Source: an uncultured Paracoccus sp.
GTDB lineage: Bacteria > Pseudomonadota > Alphaproteobacteria > Rhodobacterales > Rhodobacteraceae
Direction of reading: 5' to 3'
Assembly (NCBI RefSeq): GCF_947487305.1
Contig: NZ_CANKWH010000013.1
Location: forward strand, 1 to 64,000
Length of the DNA stretch: 64,000 bases
A program made the position numbers and the translations under genes. The notes beneath the pieces were generated by a model. That model ran no database searches. It saw only the letters and a program-made list of their open reading frames with translations, and was not told where the DNA came from. How positions within the stretch are numbered: position 1 is the first letter of the stretch; each line of letters starts with the position of its first letter. Below are positions 27,707 to 37,370 of this stretch, in pieces.

Positions 27707-28666
27707 TTAATTCACCTGATCGCGAGGTGCGCGGCCCTCGGCAAAGTCGACCAGGTTGTCCAGCGCGCGCAGCGCCATGGCGGTGCGCACCTCTTCGGCG
27801 GCGGTGCCGAGATGCGGCAGCAAGCTGACATTCCACAGCTTGCGCAGCGCCTCGGGCACCAGCGGCTCCTGCTCATAGACATCGAGGCCAGCGCCGGCGA
27901 TGGCGCGCGATTGCAGCGCCGCGATCAGCGCGGCTTCATCCACCACATCACCGCGCGAGATATTGATGAGATAGCCACCCGTCCCCAGCGCGGCCAATTC
28001 CGCCGCCCCGATCAGGTGCCGCGTTCCGGCACCACCCGGCACCGCGACCACGGCGAAATCGGCGGCCGAGAGGGCCGCTGCCAGATCCGGCATCTGCTCG
28101 GCCGGAAAGTCCAGCGACGAGACCGCCGAGCGGTTGTGGAACACGACCCGCATCCCGAAGCCCAAATGGCAGCGCCGGGCGATGGCCTGCCCGATGCGGC
28201 CCATGCCGATGATGCCGACGGTCTTGCCGGTGACATGGGTGCCCAGAAGCTGGGTCGGATACCAGCCGTCCCAGCTACCGCTGCGCACCAGATGCTCGCC
28301 CTCGCTGGCGCGGCGGGCGGCCATCAGAAGCAGCGTCATGGCGATATCGGCGGTGGCGTCGGTAACGGCGCCCGGCGTATTCGAGACGGCGATGCCGGCG
28401 GCCCGCGCCGCCTCGATGTCGATATGGTTGAAGCCCACACCGAAATTCGCCAGCAGCTTGCAGCGCAGATCACCGGGCTCGGCACCGGCAAAGGCCTCGG
28501 CGGTGAAGCCGTCGCGCAGCGTGGGCAGGATCAGGTCGTGATCCTGCATCGCCTGCCGCGCCTCGGCGGGCGTCAGCGGGCGGTCAGGCAGGAAGCTCGC
28601 GTCAAAGCGGGCGCGGATCGCGTCGGTCGCGGCGGGCGTCATCGGGCGGGTGACCAGCAGTTTCAT
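27707..28666 (-). CDS. D-isomer-specific 2-hydroxyacid dehydrogenase (glyoxylate/hydroxypyruvate reductase type)
   Basis: A 319-residue NAD(P)-dependent dehydrogenase from the ATG at 28666. The nucleotide-binding motif is GIIGMGRIGQA. The catalytic triad is present: Arg in NISRGDVVDE, Glu in LDVYEQEP and His in LLPHLGTAA. The substrate is probably glyoxylate or hydroxypyruvate. The start overlaps the stop of the csaA-like gene, making it the last gene of YbjN-proC-csaA-dehydrogenase. Confidence 0.92.
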   Translation of the reverse strand: MKLLVTRPMTPAATDAIRARFDASFLPDRPLTPAEARQAMQDHDLILPTLRDGFTAEAFAGAEPGDLRCKLLANFGVGFNHIDIEAARAAGIAVSNTPGAVTDATADIAMTLLLMAARRASEGEHLVRSGSWDGWYPTQLLGTHVTGKTVGIIGMGRIGQAIARRCHLGFGMRVVFHNRSAVSSLDFPAEQMPDLAAALSAADFAVVAVPGGAGTRHLIGAAELAALGTGGYLINISRGDVVDEAALIAALQSRAIAGAGLDVYEQEPLVPEALRKLWNVSLLPHLGTAAEEVRTAMALRALDNLVDFAEGRAPRDQVN

Positions 28667-28998
28667 CAATACATCCTTCCGCCATTCGGAACCTTCAGGT
28701 CCGGCGCGATCAGCACCACCTCGTTCTCCTCATCGGGCACACCCAGCACCAGCACCTCGGACATGACCGGGCCGATCTGGCGCGGCGGGAAGTTCACCAC
28801 ACAGAGCACCTGTTTCCCGACCAGCGTCTCTGGCTGGTAATATTTTGTGATCTGGGCCGAGGATTTGCGCTCGCCCAGTTCCCCCAGATCGAGCCACAGC
28901 TTGATCGCGGGCTTGCGCGCCTCGGGAAAGGGTTCGGCGCGGGTGATGGTGGCGACGCGGATATCGACCTTCAGGAATTCGTCGAAGGAAATGGTCAT
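28666..28998 (-). CDS. csaA: tRNA-binding domain protein, CsaA-like
   Basis: A 110-residue protein made of one tRNA-binding OB fold: FLKVDIRVATITRAEPFPEA, then KLWLDLGELGERKSSAQIT, ending VPNGGRMY. This matches CsaA and the C-terminal domain of MetRS. CsaA was described as a secretion-related chaperone; its tRNA-binding surface suggests an RNA role. It overlaps proC by 4 bases. Confidence 0.9.
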   Translation of the reverse strand: MTISFDEFLKVDIRVATITRAEPFPEARKPAIKLWLDLGELGERKSSAQITKYYQPETLVGKQVLCVVNFPPRQIGPVMSEVLVLGVPDEENEVVLIAPDLKVPNGGRMY

Positions 28999-29807
28999 TT
29001 CGCGGCTCCCAACTCACGGCCCCGTTCGGTCGCGGCGGCGACCGTGCGCGCCATCAAGGGCGGCAAGCCGGTCTCGGGGTCCATCAGCACCTTAAGCCCC
29101 GCGGCCGTCGTGCCGCCCGGCGAGGTGACGTTCTCGCGCAGCACCGCCGGGTCCTGATCGGCATCGACCGCCAGCGCCCCGGCCCCGGCCACGGTCATCC
29201 TCGCCAGTTCCAGCGACAGGTCTGCCGGCAGGCCCTGCGCCACGCCAGCCGCCGCCATCGCCTCGATCAGGTGAAAGACATAGGCCGGGCCGCTGCCCGA
29301 GAGGCCGGTGACGGCATCCATCTGGTCCTCGCCCTGCAGCCGCACCACGCGCCCGACCGCGCGCATCAGCGCCTCGCCCAGATCGAGATGGGCTGGCGTG
29401 GCGGCGGCATTGCCGATCATGGCCGAGATCCCCTGCCCGATGGCGGCGGGGGTATTGGGCATCACCCGCACGACCGGGCTACCCGGAAAGGCGTTCTCAA
29501 AGGTGGCGATGGTGGTGCCGGCGGCCACCGATATGACCAGCGTATCGGTAAGCTTGGGCATCTCGCCAAGCGCCCCGGCCATCATCTGGGGCTTGACCGC
29601 AAGGACCAGAACGGCGGGATTTTCCGGCAGGGGCGCGTTCACGCGCAGGCCCTTGTCATGCCAGTCGGGCGCCAGTTTCGGGTCGATGACGGTGACAGCG
29701 CCCGGTTCCAGCCCGCGTGCCAGCCAGCCCTTCAGCATTGCCCCGCCCATGCGGCCACAGCCGACAAGCACTAGCCCGCGGCTGTTCAGTTCGTCGAAAT
29801 CGGTCAT
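28995..29807 (-). CDS. proC: Pyrroline-5-carboxylate reductase
   Basis: A 270-residue enzyme for the last step of proline synthesis. It has the N-terminal nucleotide-binding motif VGCGRMGGAM and the family signature near the C-terminus, LRENVTSPGGTTAAGL, with GLSGSGPAYVFHLIEAM in the middle. It overlaps csaA and follows YbjN after 37 bases. Confidence 0.96.
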   Translation of the reverse strand: MTDFDELNSRGLVLVGCGRMGGAMLKGWLARGLEPGAVTVIDPKLAPDWHDKGLRVNAPLPENPAVLVLAVKPQMMAGALGEMPKLTDTLVISVAAGTTIATFENAFPGSPVVRVMPNTPAAIGQGISAMIGNAAATPAHLDLGEALMRAVGRVVRLQGEDQMDAVTGLSGSGPAYVFHLIEAMAAAGVAQGLPADLSLELARMTVAGAGALAVDADQDPAVLRENVTSPGGTTAAGLKVLMDPETGLPPLMARTVAAATERGRELGAAK

Positions 29808-29844
29808 TCATTCCCCCTCTTGCCGGCGGGGGAAGTGCGCCCCC

Positions 29845-30348
29845 TCAGGCCCGTCCGTAGGCTTCGGACAGGGCGATGTCCAGCGCAGCGGCGGGGCTCG
29901 CGTTGCCCCAGGCGGCCAGCTGGAACGAGGGATAGAAGCGTTCGCAACCCAGAAGCGCATTGCAGATCATCTGGTCGATCTGCTCGGGCGCTGCGATGGT
30001 GTCGCCGGCCAGCACCAGACCATAGCGCCAGACCATCAGCTTCTGCTCGGCCCAGAAGGTGAAGCCGCCATCCCAGACCTGATCGTTGGCAAGGTTCAAC
30101 GTCTCGTAAAGCTCGGGCAGGCGCTCTTCGGGCGGGTCCATGTCGAAGGTGCAGATCAGCCGCAGCACCTCTTCCCGCGCCGACCAGGCGAGGGTGATGG
30201 AGTAGCTGCGCCATTGCCCCTCGACCACCATGGCAATCTGGTCATCGGCAAGTCGGTCGAAATCCCAGGCGTGATGGGTGGCCACCGACTCGACAATATC
30301 GATCGGATGGATCTCGTCGCTATGGATGTAATGGTCTGTCTGAGCCAT
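29845..30348 (-). CDS. YbjN domain-containing protein
   Basis: A 167-residue protein beginning MAQTDHYIHSDEIHPIDIVE. The YbjN-type fold (as in type III secretion chaperones) is seen in WRSYSITLAWSAREEVLRLI and LNLANDQVWDGGFTFWAEQK. The function is unknown; in Rhodobacterales it often sits next to proC. The RBS AGGGGAC precedes the ATG. It is the first gene of a four-gene operon. Confidence 0.9.
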   Translation of the reverse strand: MAQTDHYIHSDEIHPIDIVESVATHHAWDFDRLADDQIAMVVEGQWRSYSITLAWSAREEVLRLICTFDMDPPEERLPELYETLNLANDQVWDGGFTFWAEQKLMVWRYGLVLAGDTIAAPEQIDQMICNALLGCERFYPSFQLAAWGNASPAAALDIALSEAYGRA

Positions 30349-30562
30349 GTCTGTCCCCTGCCTGCTTTCGCCTGTCTGAGGAAGCGGTTCTGTCGCCGCT
30401 AGTCTTGGTGGCAGTCACAACACCCGGCGGGATGCCTTGGCTGCTTACACTATATCCTGTGTTGGAATTGGCAGGGTGTAAAGTAAAATTTCCTTAACGG
30501 CTTGCCTCGCAACGAGGCACTGCCTAGCAAACGCACAAGCGGCGGATAGGGGGAAAACCCGC
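30349..30562. other. Divergent intergenic region between YbjN and cobC
   Basis: The 214 bases must hold promoters for both genes. A hairpin GCCTCG-CAA-CGAGGC lies near 30503-30517. Cobalamin riboswitch elements were looked for because cobC follows, but the canonical B12 box GCCACTG and the paired core were not found. Confidence 0.5.
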
Positions 30563-31525
30563 ATGAATCGGGACCATGGCGGCGATATCGACCGCGCTCA
30601 GGCGCGCTTTGGCGGCGGCGACTGGATCGATCTGTCCACAGGAATCAACCGCCGCCCCTGGCCGGTGGGGCAAGTGCCCGAGGCGGTCTGGCGCGCGCTG
30701 CCGACCGAATCGGCGCGGGCGCGGCTGACCCGGGTCGCGGCGGCATGGTTCGGCTGCGAAGCAGAGCAGGTGCTGCCGATGGCGGGGGCCTCGGCACCGA
30801 TCCAGTTGCTGCCGCGCATCTTGCCAAAGGGCCGCGCGGCGGTCATCGCGCCCAGCTATAACGAACATGCCGCCAGCCTGCGGGCGGCGGGCTGGCAGGT
30901 CGACGACGTTCCGACCATTGAGGCCATGACGGGCGCCGATCTGGCGATGGTGGTCAATCCGAACAATCCCGACGGGCGCGAATGGGCGCCCGAGGTGCTG
31001 GCCGATCTGGCCGGGCGGGTCGGGCATCTGGTCGTCGATGAAAGCTTTGCCGATCCGAGGCCGGACCTGTCGCTGGCGGGCCGGATGCCCGCGAATGTCA
31101 GCATCCTGCGCAGCTTCGGCAAGTTCTGGGGGCTGGCGGGGCTGCGGCTTGGCTTCCTCTTGGGCGCGCCACCGCTGCTGGCCGCAGTCGCGCGCGAGGC
31201 GGGGCCGTGGGCGGTCAATGGCCCGGCGCTGGAGATCGGGGCGGCGGCCATGGGTGATGCCGCATGGGCCGATGCGGCTGTCGTCTATCACAGCGAGGCC
31301 GCGCTGCGGCTGGACCGGCTGGCGATGCAGCGGGGCTGGCAGGTGGTGGGCGGCACGCATCTGTTCCGGCTGTACGAGACCGGGGATGCGGAAGGCGCGC
31401 AGGAGGCGCTGGCCCGGTCACAGGTCTGGACGCGGCGCTTTCCCTATTCCAAGGGCTGGCTCAGGATGGGGGTTCCGGGCGATCACGCGGAATGGGACCG
31501 GGTGACGGCGGCGATGCGCAGTTAG
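30563..31525 (+). CDS. cobC: Threonine-phosphate decarboxylase (CobC/CobD), cobalamin pathway
   Basis: A 320-residue PLP enzyme of the aminotransferase class I fold. It begins MNRDHGGDIDRAQARFGG, followed by WIDLSTGINRRPWPVG, a typical CobC start. VVNPNNPDGREW, LVVDESFADP and RSFGKFWGLAGLRLGFLLG (PLP lysine in SFGKFWG) are present. It makes (R)-1-amino-2-propanol phosphate for the lower ligand arm. It converges on cobQ, with repeat copy B between. Confidence 0.93.
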   Translation: MNRDHGGDIDRAQARFGGGDWIDLSTGINRRPWPVGQVPEAVWRALPTESARARLTRVAAAWFGCEAEQVLPMAGASAPIQLLPRILPKGRAAVIAPSYNEHAASLRAAGWQVDDVPTIEAMTGADLAMVVNPNNPDGREWAPEVLADLAGRVGHLVVDESFADPRPDLSLAGRMPANVSILRSFGKFWGLAGLRLGFLLGAPPLLAAVAREAGPWAVNGPALEIGAAAMGDAAWADAAVVYHSEAALRLDRLAMQRGWQVVGGTHLFRLYETGDAEGAQEALARSQVWTRRFPYSKGWLRMGVPGDHAEWDRVTAAMRS

Positions 31526-31529
31526 GCGC

Positions 31530-31709
31530 GGCGGAGGGCCAGCGCCGGCCCGTGGGCTGGCGCCGCGACGGTTCGCCAATACGGTTTATGGTGCAAAGTC
31601 CCTCGGCTGGGTGAACTCGGGACCAGCGTCACCAAAGCGCCAGCCCGCCGGGACGGGCAGGCGCTGGCCCGGGCGGGCTTCGCCCTAGTCCCCGGGCCGG
31701 GTCTGCTAG
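31530..31709 (+). repeat. Dispersed hairpin repeat, copy B
   Basis: About 180 bp matching copy A. Stem 1 is CAGCGCC / GGCGCCG (one mismatch), followed by GGTTTATGGTGC, stem 2 AGCGCC-A-GCCCG / CGGGC-A-GGCGCT, and stem 3 GGCCCGGG / CCCGGGCC with a nested GGGC-TTC-GCCC, ending GGGTCTGCT. It starts 5 bases after the cobC stop and its last bases overlap the stop codon of cobQ, so it fills the convergent gap exactly. Confidence 0.85.
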
Positions 31710-33139
31710 CTTTGCGCCAGCCCCAGAATCGCCCCAACGTCCAGATGCCGCTCCATATGCGCGGCCAATGCGTCCAGCGTCTCCTCAACGCCGGCCTCGT
31801 AGCCCGGCTGCGAGGCCGCCCCCAGCCGCGCCAGAAAGCCGGCCCGAAAGCGGTCATCGGCGAAAAGCCCGTGCAGATAGGTGCCCATCACCCGCCCGTC
31901 GCGGCCGATGGCCCCGTCCGGGCCGGGGACATGCGCAAAAGGCCGGGCGCAATCCGGCCCCTCGGTCCGGCCCATATGGATCTCGTAGCCGTTGAGCGGC
32001 TGGCCAAGGGCGGTGCCGCTGACGCGCTCGAGCCGCTTGGTACCGGCCATCTCGGTCGCCACGTCCAGAAGGCCCAGCCCCTCGCTTTCGCCCGGCGGAC
32101 CGTCGGTGCCCTGCGGGTCGCGGATGGCACGCCCCAGCATCTGATAGCCGCCGCAGAGACCCAGCACATGCCCGCCCCGCCGCAGATGCGCCTGAAGGTC
32201 GATATCCCAGCCCTGCGCGCGCAGGAAATCCAGATCGCCGCGCGTGGATTTGGTGCCGGGGATCACCACTAGATCGGTGTCTCCGGGCAAGACCTGCCCC
32301 GGCCCCAGCATGCTCAGTCGCACCCCCGGCTCGGCGGCCAGCGGGTCGAGGTCGTCGAAATTGGCGATCCGCGACAGGGTCAGGCACACCACGTTCAGCC
32401 CTGCCCCACGCGAGGCGCGCAGATCGACCGCATCCTCGGCCGGCAGGCGCATGGCGTCCCGAAACCACGGCAGCACGCCGAAGCCGCGCCAGCCGGTGCG
32501 GTCCTCGATGAAGCCATAGCCATCATCGAAGAGCCGCGGATCGCCACGGAACTTGTTGATGAGAAATCCCCGCACCATCGCTGCATCCTCGGGGTCGATC
32601 ACCGCCTGCGTGCCGACGATCTGGGCGATGACCCCGCCCCGGTCGATATCGCCCGCCAGCACCACCGGCACATTGGCCGCCCGCGCGAATCCCATATTGG
32701 CAATGTCACGCGGACGCAGGTTCACCTCGGCGGGGCTGCCCGCCCCCTCGACAATGACCAGATCATGCGCGGCGCTGAGCCGGCCAAAACTCTCCATCAC
32801 CGCCGTCATCAGGCGCGGCTTCAGCCCGGCATAGTCGTGCGCCTCGGCCCTGGCGACGGCGCGCCCCTGCACCACGACCTGCGCGCCGGTATCGGTCTCG
32901 GGTTTCAGCAGCACCGGGTTCATGTCGGTCACAGGCTCCAGCCCCGAGGCCCGCGCCTGCAGCGCCTGCGCCCGACCGATCTCGCCGCCATCGGCGGTCA
33001 CGGCGGCATTGTTCGACATATTCTGTGGCTTGAAGGGCGCGACCGACAGCCCGCGCAGCCGCGCCGCGCGGCAGAGGCCCGCGACCAGCAGCGACTTGCC
33101 GACATTCGATCCCGTGCCCTGAATCATCACCGCGCCCAT
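31706..33139 (-). CDS. cobQ: Cobyric acid synthase CobQ
   Basis: A 477-residue enzyme from the ATG at 33139. The N-terminal dethiobiotin-synthetase-like domain has [15 protein letters not shown] and [13 protein letters not shown]. The C-terminal glutaminase-like domain has the nucleophile region [13 protein letters not shown] and the histidine region MGTYLHGLF. It amidates the b, d, e and g positions of adenosylcobyrinic diamide. It belongs with cobC, cobS and cobT to the aerobic B12 set of this genome. Confidence 0.96.
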   Translation of the reverse strand: MGAVMIQGTGSNVGKSLLVAGLCRAARLRGLSVAPFKPQNMSNNAAVTADGGEIGRAQALQARASGLEPVTDMNPVLLKPETDTGAQVVVQGRAVARAEAHDYAGLKPRLMTAVMESFGRLSAAHDLVIVEGAGSPAEVNLRPRDIANMGFARAANVPVVLAGDIDRGGVIAQIVGTQAVIDPEDAAMVRGFLINKFRGDPRLFDDGYGFIEDRTGWRGFGVLPWFRDAMRLPAEDAVDLRASRGAGLNVVCLTLSRIANFDDLDPLAAEPGVRLSMLGPGQVLPGDTDLVVIPGTKSTRGDLDFLRAQGWDIDLQAHLRRGGHVLGLCGGYQMLGRAIRDPQGTDGPPGESEGLGLLDVATEMAGTKRLERVSGTALGQPLNGYEIHMGRTEGPDCARPFAHVPGPDGAIGRDGRVMGTYLHGLFADDRFRAGFLARLGAASQPGYEAGVEETLDALAAHMERHLDVGAILGLAQS

Positions 33140-33213
33140 CGAGGCCACCCACCGCTTGCCATCATCTCTGCGGATGACTAGATAGGCGCGTCCGCAAAGG
33201 AAAGGCCCGCCCC

Positions 33214-33765
33214 GTGCAAAACGTCGTGCTGACGATCCATCTGATTCTGGCCCTGCTTCTGACAGGGGTGGTGCTGCTGCAACGCTCGGAAGGCGGTGGC
33301 CTTGGCATGGGCGGCGGCGGTGGCGGCGGGGTGATGACCGGCCGTCAGGCGGCGAACGTCTTTACCCGGCTGACCTGGATCTTCGGCATCGCGCTGTTCG
33401 TGACCTCGATCGCGCTGACCATCATCGCGGCCCGCGAAGCTTCGACCGGCTCGATCATCGACCAGCTGGGCGGCAACGGCCAGAGCCAGCAGGCACCGGC
33501 GACCGACCTGCCGGGCCTTGGCACCTATACGCCCCCGCCCGCGACCAGCGGCCAGCCGGTGACGCCGCCCGCGCCCACCGCGCCGGCCGGTGACGCGGCT
33601 GCGGCGCCTGAAGCGGCTGCGCCGGCGACGGATGCGGCGGCTGCTCCTGTAACCCCGCCGGCAGCGGAAGCCCCGGCTGAGGCCCCCGCAACTGAGGCCC
33701 CCGCGGCCGAGACTCCCCCGGCGGCGGAAACGCCCGCCGAACCGGCCGCACCTGCGACCAACTAA
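33214..33765 (+). CDS. secG: Preprotein translocase subunit SecG
   Basis: A 183-residue protein starting at GTG 33214 ([20 protein letters not shown]). Two membrane helices flank the glycine-rich segment [18 protein letters not shown] typical of SecG. The C-terminal ~95 residues are a Pro/Ala/Glu-rich tail ([16 protein letters not shown]), much longer than in E. coli (110 residues in all) but common in alphaproteobacteria. SecG assists SecYE in export. pyrG follows 151 bases downstream, the usual alphaproteobacterial neighbour. Confidence 0.95.
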   Translation: MQNVVLTIHLILALLLTGVVLLQRSEGGGLGMGGGGGGGVMTGRQAANVFTRLTWIFGIALFVTSIALTIIAAREASTGSIIDQLGGNGQSQQAPATDLPGLGTYTPPPATSGQPVTPPAPTAPAGDAAAAPEAAAPATDAAAAPVTPPAAEAPAEAPATEAPAAETPPAAETPAEPAAPATN

Positions 33766-33781
33766 GCTCACCAGAAATTGC

Positions 33782-33799
33782 GGGGTGTGAAAATCACCC
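33782..33799. promoter_or_regulatory. Hairpin between secG and pyrG
   Basis: GGGGTG-TGAAAAT-CACCCC lies 16 bases after the secG stop without a T-run. It may be a weak terminator or part of the pyrG leader. Confidence 0.4.
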
Positions 33800-33916
33800 C
33801 ACATCCACTTGCGGTCCGTTGCGGCCACGGGACAAATCGGTTATTTCTTGACTCCCGTGATGCAGGTCGCTCGGCGGCCCGCTACGACTTGAATTTGACG
33901 ACATCACGGGGGCCCA

Positions 33917-35560
33917 ATGGCGCGTTACATCTTCATCACCGGCGGCGTGGTTTCCTCACTCGGCAAGGGCTTGGCATCCGCCGCGCTGGGGGCGCTGCTG
34001 CAGGCGCGGGGCTTTACCGTGCGGCTGCGCAAGCTCGACCCCTATCTGAACGTCGATCCCGGCACCATGTCACCCTTTGAACATGGCGAGGTATTCGTCA
34101 CCGATGACGGGGCCGAGACCGATCTGGACCTTGGCCATTACGAGCGCTTCACCGGCGTTTCGGCGCGCAAGACCGATTCCGTCAGCTCGGGCCGGATCTA
34201 TTCCAATGTGCTGGAAAAGGAACGCCGCGGCGAATACCTGGGCAAGACCATTCAGGTCATTCCGCACGTCACCAACGAGATCAAGGATTTCCTCTCCATC
34301 GGCGAGGATGAGGTCGATTTCATGCTCTGCGAGATCGGCGGCACGGTCGGCGATATCGAGGGCCTGCCCTTCTTCGAGGCGATCCGGCAGTTCATCCACG
34401 AGCGTCCGCGCGGCCAGTGCATCCTGATGCACCTGACGCTCTTGCCCTATCTGGCGGCCTCCGGCGAGTTGAAGACCAAGCCCACCCAGCACAGCGTCAA
34501 GGAATTGCAGTCGATCGGCCTTGCCCCCGATGTGCTGGTCTGCCGCAGCGAGCATCCGATCCCGGAGAAGGAACGCGCCAAGATCGCGCTCTTCTGCAAT
34601 GTCCGCCCCGATCACGTCATTCCCGCCTATGACCTGAAGTCGATCTACGAGGCCCCCTTGGCCTATCATCGCGCCGGTCTCGATCAGGCGGTTCTGGATG
34701 CCTTTGGCATCAGCCCGGCCCCGCGCCCCGACATGTCGCGGTGGGAAGACGTGATGGACCGGCTGCAGAATGCCGAGGGCAAGGTCAAGATCGCGGTCGT
34801 CGGCAAGTATACCCAGCTCGAGGACGCCTATAAATCCATCGCCGAGGCGCTGACCCATGGCGGCATGGCGAACCGGGTGCGGGTCAAGGCCGACTGGGTG
34901 GACAGCGAGAAGCTGGAAGGCGAAGGCGCACATCTTCTGGATGGCTATCACGGCATCATCGTGCCCGGCGGCTTTGGCGAGCGCGGCACCGAGGGGATGA
35001 TCGCCGCGGCGAAATACGCGCGCGAGAAGAAGGTGCCCTATCTGGGCATCTGCCTGGGGATGCAGATGGCGGTGATCGAGGCCGCCCGGAACCTCGCCGA
35101 CATGCCCGATGCCGGCTCCGAGGAGTTCGACCACGAGGCCGGCCAGACCCGCTTCACCCCGGTCGTCTATCACCTGAAGGAATGGGTGCAGGGGAATTAC
35201 ACCGTGCAGCGCAAGGTCGGCGACGACAAGGGCGGCACCATGCGCCTTGGCGCCTATACCGCGATCCTGGAGCCCGGCTCGAAGATCTCCGGGATCTATG
35301 GCGGCGCGACCGAGATGGAAGACCGCCATCGCCACCGCTATGAGGTCGACGCGAAATACCGCGACCAGCTGGAGGCCGCCGGCCTGCATTTCTCGGGCAT
35401 GTCACCGGACGGCAAGCTGCCCGAGGTGGTGGAATATGCCGATCACCCGTGGTTCATCGGCGTGCAATCGCATCCTGAACTGAAGTCGAAGCCGTTCCTG
35501 CCGGCGCCACTGTTTGCGGGATTTGTGGAGGCGGCTAAGGTGGGGGCGCGGTTGGTGTAA
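33917..35560 (+). CDS. pyrG: CTP synthase
   Basis: A 547-residue enzyme converting UTP to CTP with glutamine. The N-terminal synthetase domain has [20 protein letters not shown] and [15 protein letters not shown]. The C-terminal glutamine amidotransferase domain has the catalytic cysteine in [14 protein letters not shown] and the His-Glu pair in [10 protein letters not shown]. The length is that of the family. GGGGG precedes the ATG region, which is at 33917. Confidence 0.98.
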   Translation: MARYIFITGGVVSSLGKGLASAALGALLQARGFTVRLRKLDPYLNVDPGTMSPFEHGEVFVTDDGAETDLDLGHYERFTGVSARKTDSVSSGRIYSNVLEKERRGEYLGKTIQVIPHVTNEIKDFLSIGEDEVDFMLCEIGGTVGDIEGLPFFEAIRQFIHERPRGQCILMHLTLLPYLAASGELKTKPTQHSVKELQSIGLAPDVLVCRSEHPIPEKERAKIALFCNVRPDHVIPAYDLKSIYEAPLAYHRAGLDQAVLDAFGISPAPRPDMSRWEDVMDRLQNAEGKVKIAVVGKYTQLEDAYKSIAEALTHGGMANRVRVKADWVDSEKLEGEGAHLLDGYHGIIVPGGFGERGTEGMIAAAKYAREKKVPYLGICLGMQMAVIEAARNLADMPDAGSEEFDHEAGQTRFTPVVYHLKEWVQGNYTVQRKVGDDKGGTMRLGAYTAILEPGSKISGIYGGATEMEDRHRHRYEVDAKYRDQLEAAGLHFSGMSPDGKLPEVVEYADHPWFIGVQSHPELKSKPFLPAPLFAGFVEAAKVGARLV

Positions 35561-35573
35561 TTGGGCAACTTGC

Positions 35574-35598
35574 TGACCGGTGGCGAGCCACTGGTCAG
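35574..35598. promoter_or_regulatory. Hairpin after pyrG
   Basis: TGACC-G-GTGGC / GCCAC-T-GGTCA forms a strong imperfect stem within 40 bases of the pyrG stop. There is no T-run. It could be a terminator-like structure or an operator for the next gene. Confidence 0.4.
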
Positions 35599-35670
35599 AG
35601 GTCTCGCCAGTTAACCTTGATAACGATCCGGGCATGGTGAACTCTAGTCGAGGCAACTAGGGAGCTTTTT

Positions 35671-36609
35671 ATGTCTGACGATCTGTTGGCAGTGCAACTC
35701 GCGGATGTAGGTCCGCAAAGATCGAGCGACGACCCGTTCACGAAGCGAATGAGGTTGCATCAATCGTGGTGGCGGCGCGTGGTTCTAGGACTTGAGCGAA
35801 CCGGTGTCGGTGGTCCCCAAAAGCTTCCATATGGCAATTACCTGCATTCCGACGACGCTGCCAAAGGCCTGAATTTTCTGACTGAAGAGATTAAAGTTCT
35901 GGCGATGGGAAGCGCCGGCCCGCATGTCGAGAAACGCCGAAACGAACAGAATTTGCTATCATCGCAGCCGATGGCCTTCAACCTGTTCGGTCCGTTGGTT
36001 GTAAATCCAGAACGGGCGCGACGATTTATGGGCACCCTCTTGGGAACTGAGCTACACAGCGCCAGCGTGGAGATCGAATTCACGCCAGACAAGAAAACTC
36101 ATTTGAATGACCGAACATCCTTTGATGTCTTGGTTCGCTATACTGACCATCTCGGCAGGCAAGGTCTGATCGCGATAGAGACCAAGCTCACCGAGCCATT
36201 TAGCGACCCAAGCCGGAACAGTCAGGCGGACAAGCCGGTATATCGAGCGACCGCACATAGCGCCCGCCTTTGGGCGGAGCCAGAGAGTGACGTGTTCGTC
36301 ACAACTGATATTTGGCAGCTTTGGCGGAACCATCTGCTACTTGCGAGTGTCCGCAGCGCACGGGAGTTCGACATTGATACTTCTCAGCTTTGGGTCGTTC
36401 ATCATGACGACGACCAAAAGTGCGTTGGTCCAATCGAAGCCTACCGAAAAACCCTGATTTCACCTGAACAGAACTTCCGCGCATTTACCTTGGGCCAAGT
36501 TTCAGAGGCGTGGCAGCGAGTTGCGACAGATCACGAACGGGAGTGGCTCGACAAATTCCGAGCGCGGTACATAGATCTAAACGCCAGCGACTATCTGGCA
36601 ATCCAGTAG
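35671..36609 (+). CDS. Putative PD-(D/E)XK nuclease (PGN_0703-like), laterally acquired
   Basis: A 312-residue protein starting MSDDLLAVQLADVGPQRSSD. The region LLSSQPMAFNLFGPLVV followed by SFDVLVRYTD (Asp152) and GLIAIETKLTEPF (Glu170, Lys172) fits the D-(E)xK core of the PD-(D/E)XK fold as found in the PGN_0703 family of putative restriction endonucleases. Codon usage is clearly different from its neighbours: many A/T-ending codons and lower GC. No methyltransferase or other defence gene is adjacent. The biological role is an inference. It sits between the housekeeping genes pyrG and ppk2. Confidence 0.65.
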   Translation: MSDDLLAVQLADVGPQRSSDDPFTKRMRLHQSWWRRVVLGLERTGVGGPQKLPYGNYLHSDDAAKGLNFLTEEIKVLAMGSAGPHVEKRRNEQNLLSSQPMAFNLFGPLVVNPERARRFMGTLLGTELHSASVEIEFTPDKKTHLNDRTSFDVLVRYTDHLGRQGLIAIETKLTEPFSDPSRNSQADKPVYRATAHSARLWAEPESDVFVTTDIWQLWRNHLLLASVRSAREFDIDTSQLWVVHHDDDQKCVGPIEAYRKTLISPEQNFRAFTLGQVSEAWQRVATDHEREWLDKFRARYIDLNASDYLAIQ

Positions 36610-36784
36610 AGGGATAATCCTAGGCTTGTATCGCAAGCCATCTCACGCAGGGAGCGGGTCTGCCGGGCTTGTGCATCTCCCACCTTTACTCAACCCCTTT
36701 TCCGCCGACCGATCCCCCACCCCCTACCCAAACCGCCCGCAACGCGTCACAATCGCTCAAAACCATAATCGAGCGATCCATCCC

Positions 36785-37249
36785 ATGCGCCTCGCCCTCG
36801 CCGCACTCGCCGCACTTCTCACAACCCCTGCTCTCGCTGACGCCCCCCTGATTGTCATCGAGCAGTCGCAGATTCCCTTCGACCTTGGCCCGGCCCATCC
36901 GGCGAACAAGCCGTCGCGCATGTCGAACTCGCCCAATTCCGCCTGGAACAGCGCGGCGAACAGCGCCAATTCCAGTTCGGCCTACGAGAACCGGCCCTCG
37001 AACCCGGCGAATTCGGAGCGGCTGATCATCACCGGCGATGGCGGGGTCATGGGCTATTACAGCACCAATGCGGGCGGGGTGCTGAACCTCTTTGACGTGA
37101 ACGGTCGGCGGGTTGCCTATCGTCCGGCGCGCGGCACGCGCAGCCTGTTCAGCACGAACGGCGAATGGTGCGGCACGGTGGACGGGGTGCGCGGCGGTGG
37201 CTTTGTACTGGGGGTTACGCGGTCTTGCGCTGCGCGCTTCAACCGCTGA
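36785..37249 (+). CDS. Small exported protein, Ser/Asn-rich
   Basis: A 154-residue protein with a signal peptide (MRLALAALAALLTTPALADA), a segment rich in Ser, Asn and Ala (NSPNSAWNSAANSANSSSAY, ENRPSNPANS) and a C-terminal domain with RLIITGDGGVMGYYSTNAGG and VNGRRVAYRPARGTRSLFST, plus two cysteines (EWCGTV, RSCAAR) likely bridged. No family was recognised. Codon bias returns to that of the genome. There is no gene in 36610-36784, where I see only AT-richer sequence. Confidence 0.7.
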   Translation: MRLALAALAALLTTPALADAPLIVIEQSQIPFDLGPAHPANKPSRMSNSPNSAWNSAANSANSSSAYENRPSNPANSERLIITGDGGVMGYYSTNAGGVLNLFDVNGRRVAYRPARGTRSLFSTNGEWCGTVDGVRGGGFVLGVTRSCAARFNR

Positions 37250-37370
37250 CAGAGCAAAGGCCGCCGCGCACAATCTTTATGTGCAGATTCTGCAGGTTTG
37301 GAAACCCAACCTTTTTTAACTTGTCATCTTTCTCTGCTAACTACGTAACGTCACTGCAGGATTGCCGAAC

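Noticed and set aside
30349-30562. Cobalamin riboswitch before cobC
   Set aside because: No B12 box or typical paired core was found; only a simple GCCTCG-CAA-CGAGGC hairpin.
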